A DNA stretch of 64,000 bases from Bryopsis sp. KO-2023 (lineage: Eukaryota; Chlorophyta; Ulvophyceae; Bryopsidales; Bryopsidaceae): positions 6,944,001 through 7,008,000 of the forward strand of contig BSYQ01000004.1 of assembly GCA_030272585.1 (NCBI GenBank). The letters run 5' to 3'. The notes under the pieces are model-generated. The model saw only the letters and a program-made list of their open reading frames with translations, was not told the origin of the DNA and ran no database searches. Made by a program: the position numbers and the translations under genes. Positions 22,801 to 31,831 of this stretch are shown here, one piece after another (within the stretch, counting starts at the first letter, position 1; each line of letters starts with the position of its first letter).

Positions 22801-25186
22801 CCAACCCATCTGAGAATCTGTCTTTATACTCATCTAACAGACTTTCCAGCTCTGTTTGATATGAAGACACTAGAGGATTTTTGGGCAATTCGGGTACCCC
22901 AGATTCCTCCCCCTCAAAAGGGTTCGGGACCTCCCGAACTATAACCAGAAAAGGACATAACTCCGTATTACGGAGTTGTCTTCGAGCTTGGGCTATACTC
23001 AACAAGGGATTGATCCGTGCATTAGGCGGACTAGGGGCACGCACAACCAAATTAGGTCGTATCGTGAGTCGGTTTCCCCGTGTAGCTAGAACCGAAGCAC
23101 TACCAGTAGAAAAATTCATCAGTACTCGGTGATTGCATAACCACACATCCCCGAGGTACAAATCAAAATGCTTTGTAGTGATAACTTGACACTCGATCTT
23201 CATCCGCAAGCCTTGCAAACGCAAGTTAATCGAGGTTATCCCTACAATATCCAATGGAGTTCCATCGGCCATTTCGATTTTGGTACCTTGCTTACATCTG
23301 TAACTAAGCCCTGTACTTTCGCAGAAATGCTTAGAGATATAAGCGTAGCCAGCGGCGCCAGAATCTAACAGAATCTGACCAGGGGAACCAGAAATCAAAC
23401 CTTTGAACGACATTGACATTCTGAGATTACAATCCTCTCCTGGAATTGAGTTACCGGGTAACTCCGCTGTAGGTGGATCGTAATATATATCAACGGGCCA
23501 AAGAAGACCTGGTGCTTTACCGCTGCTAAGAGCAAACAATTTTGCTCCTTTTCGATATTGTGCAATCAATCGCATTTGATTGATTTCTTTTTGTCTAACT
23601 GCCATATTATGAGGGATTAATAGACAGCAACTCGTAGTAGAAGGTGACTCTTTCTTGCAAGCAAAATAATGCCTTAAGAATTCATTCAAATTCTTTCGTC
23701 CAGGATCCATCCAAACATGGTGTCCCGCTACTGACGATGCAAGAAACTCTTGTCCAGTGCAAAACTTTTTACAAATCGCAAATCTTTCATCACTAGTAGA
23801 TGAGTCAAAAGTGAACTCTCTACTTGCATTCTGCAAACGATGAAGTTCCGATTTTAAAAGTTGCATTCCAGAGATGCAATCGTTCTCCGGCACCTTCTCT
23901 TCTTTACTAGGCATAGGATCTTGGGCGTCCCCAATGGGATCGACGTCCAAATCATCCTCACCACATCGGATAGAGTCATCATTTCTGTCAACAGACATAA
24001 CCTGGTCAGGGTCATTCTCCACAGAAATATCCGATTTGTTCTCGGGCTTCGTAATATCCGTATCCATCGGATCAAATATTACATCTTTCGGATCTGAGTT
24101 TTTCGATACCTCCTTTCGAGATAACCCAGATGCGAGAACTTCTATACTAGGAAGTTCTTTCCCGAAACAAGCGAGACTCTTCCGTACCTTTCCAGTATCA
24201 CACACATGACCTGGAGAATAAGATGCTCCACATCTGAAACAAAGGTTCGCGGCCTTGCGCCGTTCCCACTCTTTCTGGGTAAGACCCGCAGGAAAAGATG
24301 TTTTACCAACTTTACTCTTACGAGTCTGTTGAGAACTACCACCAAATCTCGGTGAAAAACTCGGCATCATTCGGTTTTTCTTTCGATTAACCGGATACAC
24401 CTTTCCTTTTTCCTCTTTTCGAGATCTCTTTGATCCAACGGTACTTTCCTCCTTTTCTTTGGCACCTTTTTCCAATACTGGGTATCGCTCATCATGCGAT
24501 ACTCCTTTTGCCAATACATGGGTACGGAATTCCTCATATGAAGTCCATTCATGACCCGAAGTATCAGTGGCAACCGCTTCCTTCAACACTCCATGGAGGT
24601 TGCGGTGTAAGAACCAAATTTTTGAAATACTATCAATTTTGGTCTTACGAAGAGTAAAATATGTGTCCATTTGGCGCACATATTCTCCAGTATTGCATCG
24701 CCGGTTAATGTGGTCTTTGAATGTGGACAGTTTTTGCGTCACCGCATATTCGGTGGCCAACTCACCAAAACTTCCATCATCCATAGCAATACACATTTCC
24801 TCCCAAGTCAGGTTTCCTCCAGAAATTTTCTCTTCCCCGACTCGAGCGATGAGGTGCTTGATTCCCTTGGGTCCTAAGAATGTTGGTCCAATCCGACCCC
24901 ATTCTTCTCGAGGAACCCCCTCGGCAATCCAAAAGATCTCCAAAATGACCTTATGTTCTTTCCAAGGACATTGGCCATCAAATTTATCAGGTTTGGCCGT
25001 GGAAGACTTTTTACTTCCCGACCCTACAGAAGTACTACCCTTTCTGGTAGCCACTTCTCGTTCCCTTTCACGGTCATCGACCTCTTTACGGAACGCCTGA
25101 TGTTCAGATTGCATTAAAGCAATCCGACTTTGGACTACCGTTAAGGTGGTGATGTCCTCTTCACCAGAAGGGTCTAGTCTCGACAT
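19865..25186 (-). CDS. Element B gag-pol polyprotein (chromovirus)
   Basis: 1773 codons in one frame. Order: gag with capsid-like region (about residues 60-260); CCHC-type knuckle CFRCGASYSPGHVC; linker; aspartic protease around LLDSGAAGYAYI; RT with IYLDDILVFS; RNase H; integrase zinc finger (CDACQRNKHRRG) and core; C-terminal chromodomain (VVPQYLVKWTGYSHEHNSW). The start MSRLDPSGEED is the first Met after the leader. Gag and pol fused in one frame is common in chromoviruses. Same family as element A by protein similarity. Confidence 0.95.
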   Translation of the reverse strand: MSRLDPSGEEDITTLTVVQSRIALMQSEHQAFRKEVDDREREREVATRKGSTSVGSGSKKSSTAKPDKFDGQCPWKEHKVILEIFWIAEGVPREEWGRIGPTFLGPKGIKHLIARVGEEKISGGNLTWEEMCIAMDDGSFGELATEYAVTQKLSTFKDHINRRCNTGEYVRQMDTYFTLRKTKIDSISKIWFLHRNLHGVLKEAVATDTSGHEWTSYEEFRTHVLAKGVSHDERYPVLEKGAKEKEESTVGSKRSRKEEKGKVYPVNRKKNRMMPSFSPRFGGSSQQTRKSKVGKTSFPAGLTQKEWERRKAANLCFRCGASYSPGHVCDTGKVRKSLACFGKELPSIEVLASGLSRKEVSKNSDPKDVIFDPMDTDITKPENKSDISVENDPDQVMSVDRNDDSIRCGEDDLDVDPIGDAQDPMPSKEEKVPENDCISGMQLLKSELHRLQNASREFTFDSSTSDERFAICKKFCTGQEFLASSVAGHHVWMDPGRKNLNEFLRHYFACKKESPSTTSCCLLIPHNMAVRQKEINQMRLIAQYRKGAKLFALSSGKAPGLLWPVDIYYDPPTAELPGNSIPGEDCNLRMSMSFKGLISGSPGQILLDSGAAGYAYISKHFCESTGLSYRCKQGTKIEMADGTPLDIVGITSINLRLQGLRMKIECQVITTKHFDLYLGDVWLCNHRVLMNFSTGSASVLATRGNRLTIRPNLVVRAPSPPNARINPLLSIAQARRQLRNTELCPFLVIVREVPNPFEGEESGVPELPKNPLVSSYQTELESLLDEYKDRFSDGLAECPPSREEDAAIDLVPGAKPVHRPMFRYTPGERKEIEEQVSDMLQKGLIKPSCSPWGAPILFVPKPDGTRRMCIDYRGLNKLTIRNQYPLPRIDDLLDQLQGSKYFSALDLKAGYWQLRVKEPDQPKTAFKTPFGLFEYKVLPMGLTNAPAIFQTWMNRVFSGMIGKSVLIYLDDILVFSKTPEEHVQHLRAVMKRLREHKMLLKRSKCDFFKKELHYLGFVINQDGISADKRKTEKVVEWPVPKNVAELRSFLGLSNYFRRFVQGYSKLVAPLTNLLRKGKEWSWTEDCQRGFDGVKENLTHAPCLAMPNFEKDFEVVADASDYAIGAILLQEGHPIAFESRKLSGAQLNWSIGDKEMFAVVHALKLWRCYLDVRVFKVVCDHQPNTYFHSQETLSRRSARWLEVLQGFRFEWEYRPGRTNVADPLSRYPSYSQQIGILSELGGGQKRPTWNGDPSSPRPGTSMLKERLTEGITRDEWFETEDVAASGCQKHSGLWWNGARVVVPNWDNLREDILHDSHASVYAGHFGIRKTQRTVLKYFWWPGVEGDIANFVKGCDACQRNKHRRGKVPGPLQPLRIPDGRWESVSMDLITDLPKSGAEAFDAILVFVDRLTKMVRCVPTHTTCDAVQTAKLFVTEVFRLHGLPKHLVSDRDPRWTSKFFRELCKTLGVTQALSTAFHPQSDGQTEAMNRILEDTLRHFVGPRQRDWSDLLPVVEFALNNSKSMATGETPFFLNYGRDPWTPLTVQLPSKTSNVMGPGGLSRQRTQIGVPAVKKMTEDIREAIVKAKRCLESAQQRMKTYADVRRCPVDVQVGDMVLLDARHIKLKHPGSRKLLPRWLGPFRVLEGVQKRKPMAEQVAFRLELPDSLPIHPVFHASLLKRYWSHGKTQPPPPPVDIQEELEYEVEDLLDYREVKVGRRVVPQYLVKWTGYSHEHNSWEPEANLENARELVEQYQNRKKSTLIPPIPVRRSRRLRS

Positions 25187-26404
25187 CTTAAAGAAGGCTA
25201 GTGATTAACCTGCATCGCAGGAAAATCAATCCAGCAGCAAAATTTTCCTCATGTATATTGGTTCTTATCAAAGTACCAACTATACATTGACATTCGTGGA
25301 TCAAATTTGTATCTCAATACAAATCATCCCTATGAAAATTGACCTTGTATTCAGTGAAAATCATTCACTTTCGCAAATACAATCAATTTTCATTGAAGGC
25401 AACTCATTTTGCCTCATGCCAAATCAAGAAAATAATCGCTATTCATTCTCTCATTTTAGCGGATTATCTCTTCAACTCGATTTTATCGATCAACAATCGT
25501 CTGTCTCCATTAGCGAATTACGACAAGTCCTATTCCTCTAGGCTCAAGAGAGCGTACCATACCATACGAACCACTAACAAAAGCCCTCAATTTTACACAG
25601 ACCACTGCGCTAGCAAACCGATCCCGAAAGACCAGGGGTCTAGTGATTTCAAAGGGCAATAGTGGCTCTCCGTACAGCTAGGATAGGAGTGCCGAGTAAC
25701 GCTCTTTAGACGTGAAAATTGCCGAATCGATTTAATCAAATATCCAAGATCAACCCTAATAAAACTCAAGAGAAATGAACTTCCTTCCTCTTACTTCCCT
25801 CATCTCCTTTTATTGACCAAATAAAAGGTCTCCTTTTGTTATACCGACTCAAGCTCCCCTAGCTCTTGAGTCCTTATACTCGTTCCACCATCTAAGAGAG
25901 TACTCTTAGTGGCTTCTCGCGAGCACATGGTACAACAACCTCTTTACTCTTAGTATCTTCAGGTGTTAACCCTGCCCATACAAAGTTAACCCCACCCTTT
26001 GGATAAAAGAGAAACTTTTATAGTTCAAAAACTATACTATCTTGAAGTCGCAACGTGTCGACGTTCAAAATGATTCTAAAACATCATTTCGATCGTCCAA
26101 CACCTAGAACCGACACGGGCGACCTCAAAACACCCAAATTCCGACGCGAAACTTTAAAACGTCATAACTTTGCGCACACGCATCGGATTCACTCGCAACA
26201 AATTGCAACGGATGCATCTTGTTCCGTAGATGCTTTTAGACACCTTATATGTTCGATTCCGTGACGTATACGGTCCGGAACGGGCCAAAACGTGTCGCTA
26301 ATCGAACAGCTCCGATTTCCCTGCAGAAAATCCGCGCGCCGCAATAAGCAGTGCGACTCCACTCTCCACACGATAGGATGCTTGCCAAAGCTCCGAAACC
26401 AAGT
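25187..26404 (-). other. Element B 5' leader
   Basis: About 1.2 kb between the 5' LTR (on the minus strand) and gag-pol, AT-rich with no supported gene. The primer-binding site TGGTTTCGGAGC (minus) lies at about 26391-26403. Confidence 0.7.
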
Positions 26405-26671
26405 TGTTAGACTTGGGGGTGCAAGTCTAAGAAGAGCTAAAAACTAAAACTTATGAGTCCATGACCTTGAAGCCCATTAATACCATGACCCCCAAGGATC
26501 CTAGCGTCCCCGCATGGTACCTAGGACAACCATCCTAGGTGGGCACCCGACATAGGTCTAGTCATCATGACTAGACCTGACTCACATGTCCACGTCAGCA
26601 TGACTACGCATGACTGTACATGACTGTACATGACTGGACCTGACTGGATGTAGCTCTTAACATCCCTAACA
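26405..26671 (-). repeat. Element B LTR (5' copy)
   Basis: 267 bp, matches 19094-19360; followed by TAGCC, the target duplication. Confidence 0.95.
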
Positions 26672-27205
26672 TAGCCAACCCGGGTTCGAATCCTCCTTGA
26701 GTCGACCGACTCCCTCTAGTTGGTGGCTGGTGGGCTTGGCTCACGTCATTCATGCATTAAAAATGCAAATAATAAATAATACTTCGTTCTTTAATCAATT
26801 GAATCAGTTCTCAGTCGGTTAACACATTAAAAAGTGCTTAATTGTGTGACCTGTTCTAGACAGGTGCCAGGTCGGTCTGGACAGGCGGCCCACCTGTCCA
26901 GACCGACTTGGAGTCGGTCTAAAACAGGTCACATTGGGCGTCACATCGGTCTAAAACAGGGTCACACCGGTCTAAAACAGGTCACACGAGTATGACCGTA
27001 CTAGACAGGCGACAACCTGTCTGGAAAGGTCAAATCCGGTCTAGAAAGGTCAAATCCGGTCTAGAAAAGGTGGCCTTTACTAGACCGGATTTGACCTTTC
27101 TTGGACCGGAGTTGACCTTTCCAGACCGGAGTTGACCTGTCTAAGAAAGGTCAAATCCGGTCCAGAAAGTGGTTGCCGGTCCGGTCCGGTCCAACGGTTC
27201 GCAAG

Positions 27206-27704
27206 TTAATCGAGGTGACCCCAACAACATGTAAGGGACTGCCATCAGCCATCTCAACTTGTTGACCTTTTGTACACCTGTAACTCAACTCTATGCTTTC
27301 GCAATAGTGTTTTGAGATATAGGCCAAGCCAGCGGCGCCAGAGTCGAACAAGACTTGACCAGGAGAACCAGAAATTAATGCTTTGAAGGACATTGACATC
27401 TGATGATTATGATCCTCTTCCGATACCCCTCCAGGTAACGAAGCTACTGGTGGATCATAATAGATATCAACGGGCCAAAGCAAACCTGGTGCTTTTCCGC
27501 TACCATGAGCAAACAATTTCGCTCCTTTACGGTACTGTGCGATCAATCGCATTTTCCCGATTTCTTTGATCTTTACCGCCATGTTGTGAGGAATCAACAC
27601 GCAGCAACTGGTGGTAGAAGGTGATTCTTTCTTGCCATTCAAATAATGTTGCATATACTCATGCACATTCTTTCGTCCAGGATCCATCCACACATGATGT
27701 CCTG
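27206..27704 (-). pseudogene. Element A protease region
   Basis: Fossil piece between MITE-2 and the solo LTR. It contains an aspartic-protease-like VLFDSGAAGLAYISKH and the conserved HHVWMDPGRK segment shared with element B. Confidence 0.85.
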
Positions 27705-28167
27705 TGTAAAGACTGCACTGCGGACTGCGACTCTGAAGCAGTCTGCCAGCCTGAAACAACAGCCTAGAAGGCTGCAACAAGTTCTGACACGAGAGAGCGG
27801 GAGAGAGAGAGTGTTCAACCCCAAAATCGAGTTACAAGAATACCCTGAGGTGCTGCCCAAATACCCTAGGCTGCACCTCTGATCCAAACTGATCGTTCAA
27901 GGTCCTATCCATCAACATGACCTGACAGTCTGCCTCAGTGTCAGGTCCCCTGTCTGAAACCTTCTGAGCTGCCAGCCCTGCAGAAAAGCGTCTGCTGAGC
28001 TGTCAGCCCCCATTCACAGATCTAAGGGTTCCGCCCTGCTGCAGCAAACCGGCTGCAGCATTGCTGGTTCCCTAGAACTGCAGGCCTGTCAGTTCCCCTG
28101 AACTGCAGGTCTGCCAGTTCTCTGAACTGAGGATCTGACAGTTCCCCTGAACTGTAGAATCCTTACA
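27705..28167. mobile_element. Solo LTR of a different retrotransposon
   Basis: 463 bp starting TGTAAAGACTGC and ending AATCCTTACA, flanked by TCCTG (27700-27704 and 28168-28172). TG...CA ends, a 5-bp duplication and no internal coding region indicate a solo LTR inside element A. It is rich in CTGCAG and CAGTTC/GAACTG-type repeats. A GA-rich run lies at about 27790-27811. Orientation not determined. Confidence 0.8.
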
Positions 28168-28172
28168 TCCTG

Positions 28173-28599
28173 TTACTGACGATGCAAGAAATTTTTCTCC
28201 CGTACGAAACTCTTTACACAACGCAAATTTCACATCGTTTGTAGACGAGTCCAAAGTAAACTCTCTACTTGCTTCTTGCAAACGATGAAATTCCGTATCC
28301 AAGAGTCGCATCCCAGAGACGCAATCTTTCTCTGGCACCTTCTCCTTCTCACTCTCGAGTACAGGATTATGGACGTCCCCAATGGGATCGACGACCATCT
28401 CATCCTCCTCTTGAGTTCCACTCTCATTTCTATCAACAGACATAACCTGGTCAGGATCCGTCTTTGATGAAATGTTTTGTTCGGGTTCCAACATATCTGC
28501 ATCCACTGGATCAGATTTTTCTGTGACATGTTCCACAACTGTTGGAAAAACTTCTTTCCCGAAGCAAGCAAACACACCCTTACTTACCATTCCAGAATC
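28173..28599 (-). pseudogene. Element A gag-protease linker region
   Basis: Fossil piece (SREFTLDSSTNDVKFALCK; DPDQVMSVDRN) matching the linker of element B. Bounded by the solo LTR and by element C, which entered at the knuckle region. Confidence 0.85.
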
Positions 28600-29113
28600 T
28601 GATACCAGCTGCTGACGTCCAGGGACGTCAGACGTCAAAAGCGTCATGCATCTGACGTCTGTGAAGCGTCAGATGCATCCCCGGTGAATGACAGCATCCT
28701 CCCAAGGAGGTACTACTGAACTACAGCGAGGAAACCACCGCAAGAGCACAGAGTCAAGACAGTGGTTCGATCAGCCAGATTAGGACTTGCGAGACTGAGG
28801 TCTTGTGTTCGAGTCTGAGTGGGAACGTGCTTTGGTCTGGGCCTGTGTGTGAGAGTGTGAGTGAGTCAGGAGTAGAACTGGCGGCTGTGAGTCAGGGTAG
28901 TGGGAGTGTTACGGGTGGTTAGTCACCCTCGGGAAAGTCGAACTGGGAGTTGAAATGATGGGACGCTTGATGTAACCTTGCTTTTCAGTGATCTGTTGGT
29001 GTGACCCCGAGTCTGTGACCCGTGCGATTTTGTGTGACTGTTCCGCCGCCGCCTCACTCTTTTCCGAGATAGGAGACGTCGCTCGTGGACGTCAGTCCTC
29101 CCGAGCGATAACA
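28600..29113 (+). repeat. Element C LTR (5' copy)
   Basis: Starts TGATACCAGCTGCTGACG, ends CGAGCGATAACA. Its first 90 bp hold several GACGTC/TGACG palindromic motifs (CRE-like), possibly the element's promoter sites. Confidence 0.95.
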
Positions 29114-29548
29114 TTTTTGGTTTCGGAGCCCGAAGGAACCGACTGGACTGGAGCTCTCCGCTGGTTTGACCAGCAGGTTTGTTCGAGGCGCTTAACGCCA
29201 GTTGTAAGGTCGTGGGAAAACGGAAAAAAAGGCAAACGCAGTGAACGGGAAAAAAGGAAAACGTGTGGTAGCAACGTTGGAAAAGAATCACACCCATAAA
29301 AAGAGAGAAAAGAGGGTGCCAACGTTCAGTCGTGTGACAGGACGTTTGGGAAAAAGGTTACCCTGTAACCTGCGTCGCTGTCAGCGAACTGTAGTACTCA
29401 GGTTCGAAGGGTTAGAGTCGGACGTGAAGGGGTATAGTAGTATTACGTATAGTAACTCTCACGGCAAGGGCACGTGGGTTATCCGTTCACAGTTCGGCAA
29501 GGACAGGTCGTGGCGCGAAAGTCAACGGTCTACAGTTGACAGTAACCG

Positions 29549-31831
29549 TTGCCTGGAAAGTCAACTGAAAGTCAAGCGACCAGAATGGCTCTGGTTCCGG
29601 TCGTTACGGAAAGCGACATGGTCGCGATAAGCGACGAAGTTATGGAAGGGTCAGAAGTGCAACCAATGGTGCACCAGCAAATTCAGAATATACAGATCAA
29701 TGGTTCTGATCACACTGAAATGCAAAGACAGATTGAGGTCTGGGGTGGAACAGTAACCAACCACCTCCAGCAATCATTGACCTCCATGCAGAGCCAGGTT
29801 CAACAAGTCCAGGTTGAACTCTATACACACAGAGAGCAAGCAGAGCTATATCAGTCAACTCTAAAGGAAGAGTTGCAGTCAGCCTTAGTGCACAGTTTGG
29901 AAGAACAGAGTCGAAAACTACAGCAGACTCAAGAGCTACATGCAAAGGACTTTTATCAAAGCCTCACTGCAAATACAAACACTCAACTGAAGGACCTTGG
30001 TGAACAGTTGAGAAGTACAGGAAAAGATCATGCTGTGGGCATGGCTCAGTGGAAAAATAAGAACCAAACAGAGCTGGAACTATTCCAGAAGAAGCAGTTA
30101 GCTCTACAGGAGCAACTGATGTTGGTTCAAAAGAAACAACAGGAAGATATTAATGCCCAACTATATGAAGTGTCTCAGCACATGCAAAGAATGCAAAAAC
30201 AGCTGATGGAAGAGAGGGAGAGTATGACAAACACAATGACTAGTATACTACAAGGAGAATTGGACTCCTATCCTGCAGTCATTCAGAAAATGGTAGCTAC
30301 AGCAGTGGACGAAACCACCACAGCTATTGAGGACAAGTATAACAATGCTGAAGGACAGAAAGCAGATCTAGAAGAGACTAGATGGGCTTTAACTGATCCA
30401 GAATATCAGAAAGCAGTTGATGGCTGGATGAAGGATGGAATCCTGAGAACACCTATTCCTCCACAAGTGATGCAAGTGCATATGATGCAAGCAACACAAA
30501 CAGTACAGAATACAGAGGAAGGAGAAACTGAGGGACAAACTCAGGATATCCCAACATCTGGTCAGCCACCAGTACAGCAAGTTATACCTGCCACAAGTAC
30601 TGGAGCAGTACCTCCAGGACCCTCTTCTTTAGGTCTGATAGACCTCACTTCAGGACAACAACTGTCCATGGGTTTACCACCCCCTATACTGCAACCACCA
30701 GCAGTAACTATAGCACCTCCAGCTACCTTTACTTTAGGTACTACCCCAGCACCATCAGGAATGGGAATTAGACCACCAAATCCCTTTGAACAGTTAACAA
30801 GTCAAAGAGCACCCAGTGGTGGTGCACCTGGAGGAAATCCAGGGGATCCAAATGGATCAAATGGACCAAATGGCCCAGACAGACCAGGCATGCCTAGAGC
30901 ATCTGGTTCTGGACATCCAGGGCCAGGGAATGGTGGTGATGGTGGTGGAGGTGATGGAGGAGGTCCCCCAGGAGGAGGACCACCTGATAGAGATCCTAGT
31001 GGTACATCAGGAGGTTCAGGACAAGGTCCTGATAGACCTTACAGCAAACAGATTAAGCTCACTCCCCCAGAGAAATTCACAGGAGATGAAAGGATGTCTG
31101 CAACAGAATGGATACTAGGAATGAAGAGATGGTTGCAGAATCAACACATCTTAGAGAGAGACTGGTTATCCTGTTTTCAGTCACATCTCCAGGGAGATGC
31201 ACTTAGCTGGTTAAACCTGATGGATATACAGATCATGAATCAGGAAAAAGCAGAGTATGCTAGCTGGCAAGAGTTCACTCAAGAACTAAGGAATGTTTTT
31301 GAGCCAGTCTCCCTAATAGAGACTGCCAGAAAACAATTAAGAACTCTAAGGCAGACTGGAACTGCCTTAGGCTACATCAGACTCTTCAGAAAGCTGATGT
31401 TTAGACTCCCCAATCTACCTCAAGAAGAAAGATATGCAGCCTTTGTGGATGGGCTCTCAGATAGAAATATGCAAGCACAGGTTATGACCCTGTGTGATGG
31501 AGATCTGGATAAGGCCATCCTCACAGTCCAAAGACTCTCTGCAACTATAGGCAGTAGAGGTGGCACTACTAGCAATTTTAGAGGCAGAGGTAGAGGGAGG
31601 GGAAGATTTGGACAGAGAAATACACAGATATCAGCAATGATGTCTGCTGCAACATCGCAACTGCCTCCTGCAGCAAATTCAGTTAAGGCTGTGCAGCAGA
31701 GAGGTCAGATGGGATCTAGGCCCTCAAGGGGAGGATCCTTCAAGTGTTTTCTATGTGGAAGCACAGAGCATGGGGTGAGACAGTGTCCCAAACTGTCCCA
31801 AGCTCAGAAAGCCCTGAAGAAGGGAAACTAA
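29549..31831 (+). CDS. Element C gag
   Basis: 760 codons. The N-terminal half is Gln/Glu-rich and predicted coiled coil (about residues 30-260). Then a Pro/Thr-rich region, a Gly/Pro-rich stretch (about 430-500), a capsid-like region (KQIKLTPPEKFTGDERM onward), an Arg/Gly-rich run and a single CCHC knuckle CFLCGSTEHGVRQC at the end. The start could be residue 13 (MALVPV) instead. Overlaps pol. Confidence 0.9.
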   Translation: MPGKSTESQATRMALVPVVTESDMVAISDEVMEGSEVQPMVHQQIQNIQINGSDHTEMQRQIEVWGGTVTNHLQQSLTSMQSQVQQVQVELYTHREQAELYQSTLKEELQSALVHSLEEQSRKLQQTQELHAKDFYQSLTANTNTQLKDLGEQLRSTGKDHAVGMAQWKNKNQTELELFQKKQLALQEQLMLVQKKQQEDINAQLYEVSQHMQRMQKQLMEERESMTNTMTSILQGELDSYPAVIQKMVATAVDETTTAIEDKYNNAEGQKADLEETRWALTDPEYQKAVDGWMKDGILRTPIPPQVMQVHMMQATQTVQNTEEGETEGQTQDIPTSGQPPVQQVIPATSTGAVPPGPSSLGLIDLTSGQQLSMGLPPPILQPPAVTIAPPATFTLGTTPAPSGMGIRPPNPFEQLTSQRAPSGGAPGGNPGDPNGSNGPNGPDRPGMPRASGSGHPGPGNGGDGGGGDGGGPPGGGPPDRDPSGTSGGSGQGPDRPYSKQIKLTPPEKFTGDERMSATEWILGMKRWLQNQHILERDWLSCFQSHLQGDALSWLNLMDIQIMNQEKAEYASWQEFTQELRNVFEPVSLIETARKQLRTLRQTGTALGYIRLFRKLMFRLPNLPQEERYAAFVDGLSDRNMQAQVMTLCDGDLDKAILTVQRLSATIGSRGGTTSNFRGRGRGRGRFGQRNTQISAMMSAATSQLPPAANSVKAVQQRGQMGSRPSRGGSFKCFLCGSTEHGVRQCPKLSQAQKALKKGN

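Larger units (their letters stand above)
19094..26671 (-). mobile_element. Ty3/gypsy chromovirus B, looks whole
   Basis: LTRs 19094-19360 and 26405-26671, 267 bp each, apparently identical over what I compared, so very young. Target duplication TAGCC (19089-19093 and 26672-26676). Primer-binding site TGGTTTCGGAGC (minus strand) adjoins the right LTR; a G-rich polypurine tract (about 19363-19376) adjoins the left LTR. One long gag-pol frame. Inserted in the right arm of MITE-2, itself inside element A. Confidence 0.96.
18374..27197. mobile_element. MITE-2: giant foldback with tRNA-like arms, split by gypsy B
   Basis: Own sequence is 18374-19093 plus 26677-27197; the rest is element B. Flanked by TTCGCAAG (18366-18373 and 27198-27205), an 8-bp duplication. 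The left end starts CAGACCTGGGC, a hAT-like terminus; the right end lacks about 18 bp of that terminus seen in the second copy (63482). Outer arms are built of ACCGGACC, ACCTGTC and TCTAGAACAGGTCACA-type motifs. Inner arms form a long near-perfect palindrome centred at about 18999-19000 (2-nt loop), about 640 bp per arm, each holding a tRNA-like module. Non-coding. Confidence 0.88.
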
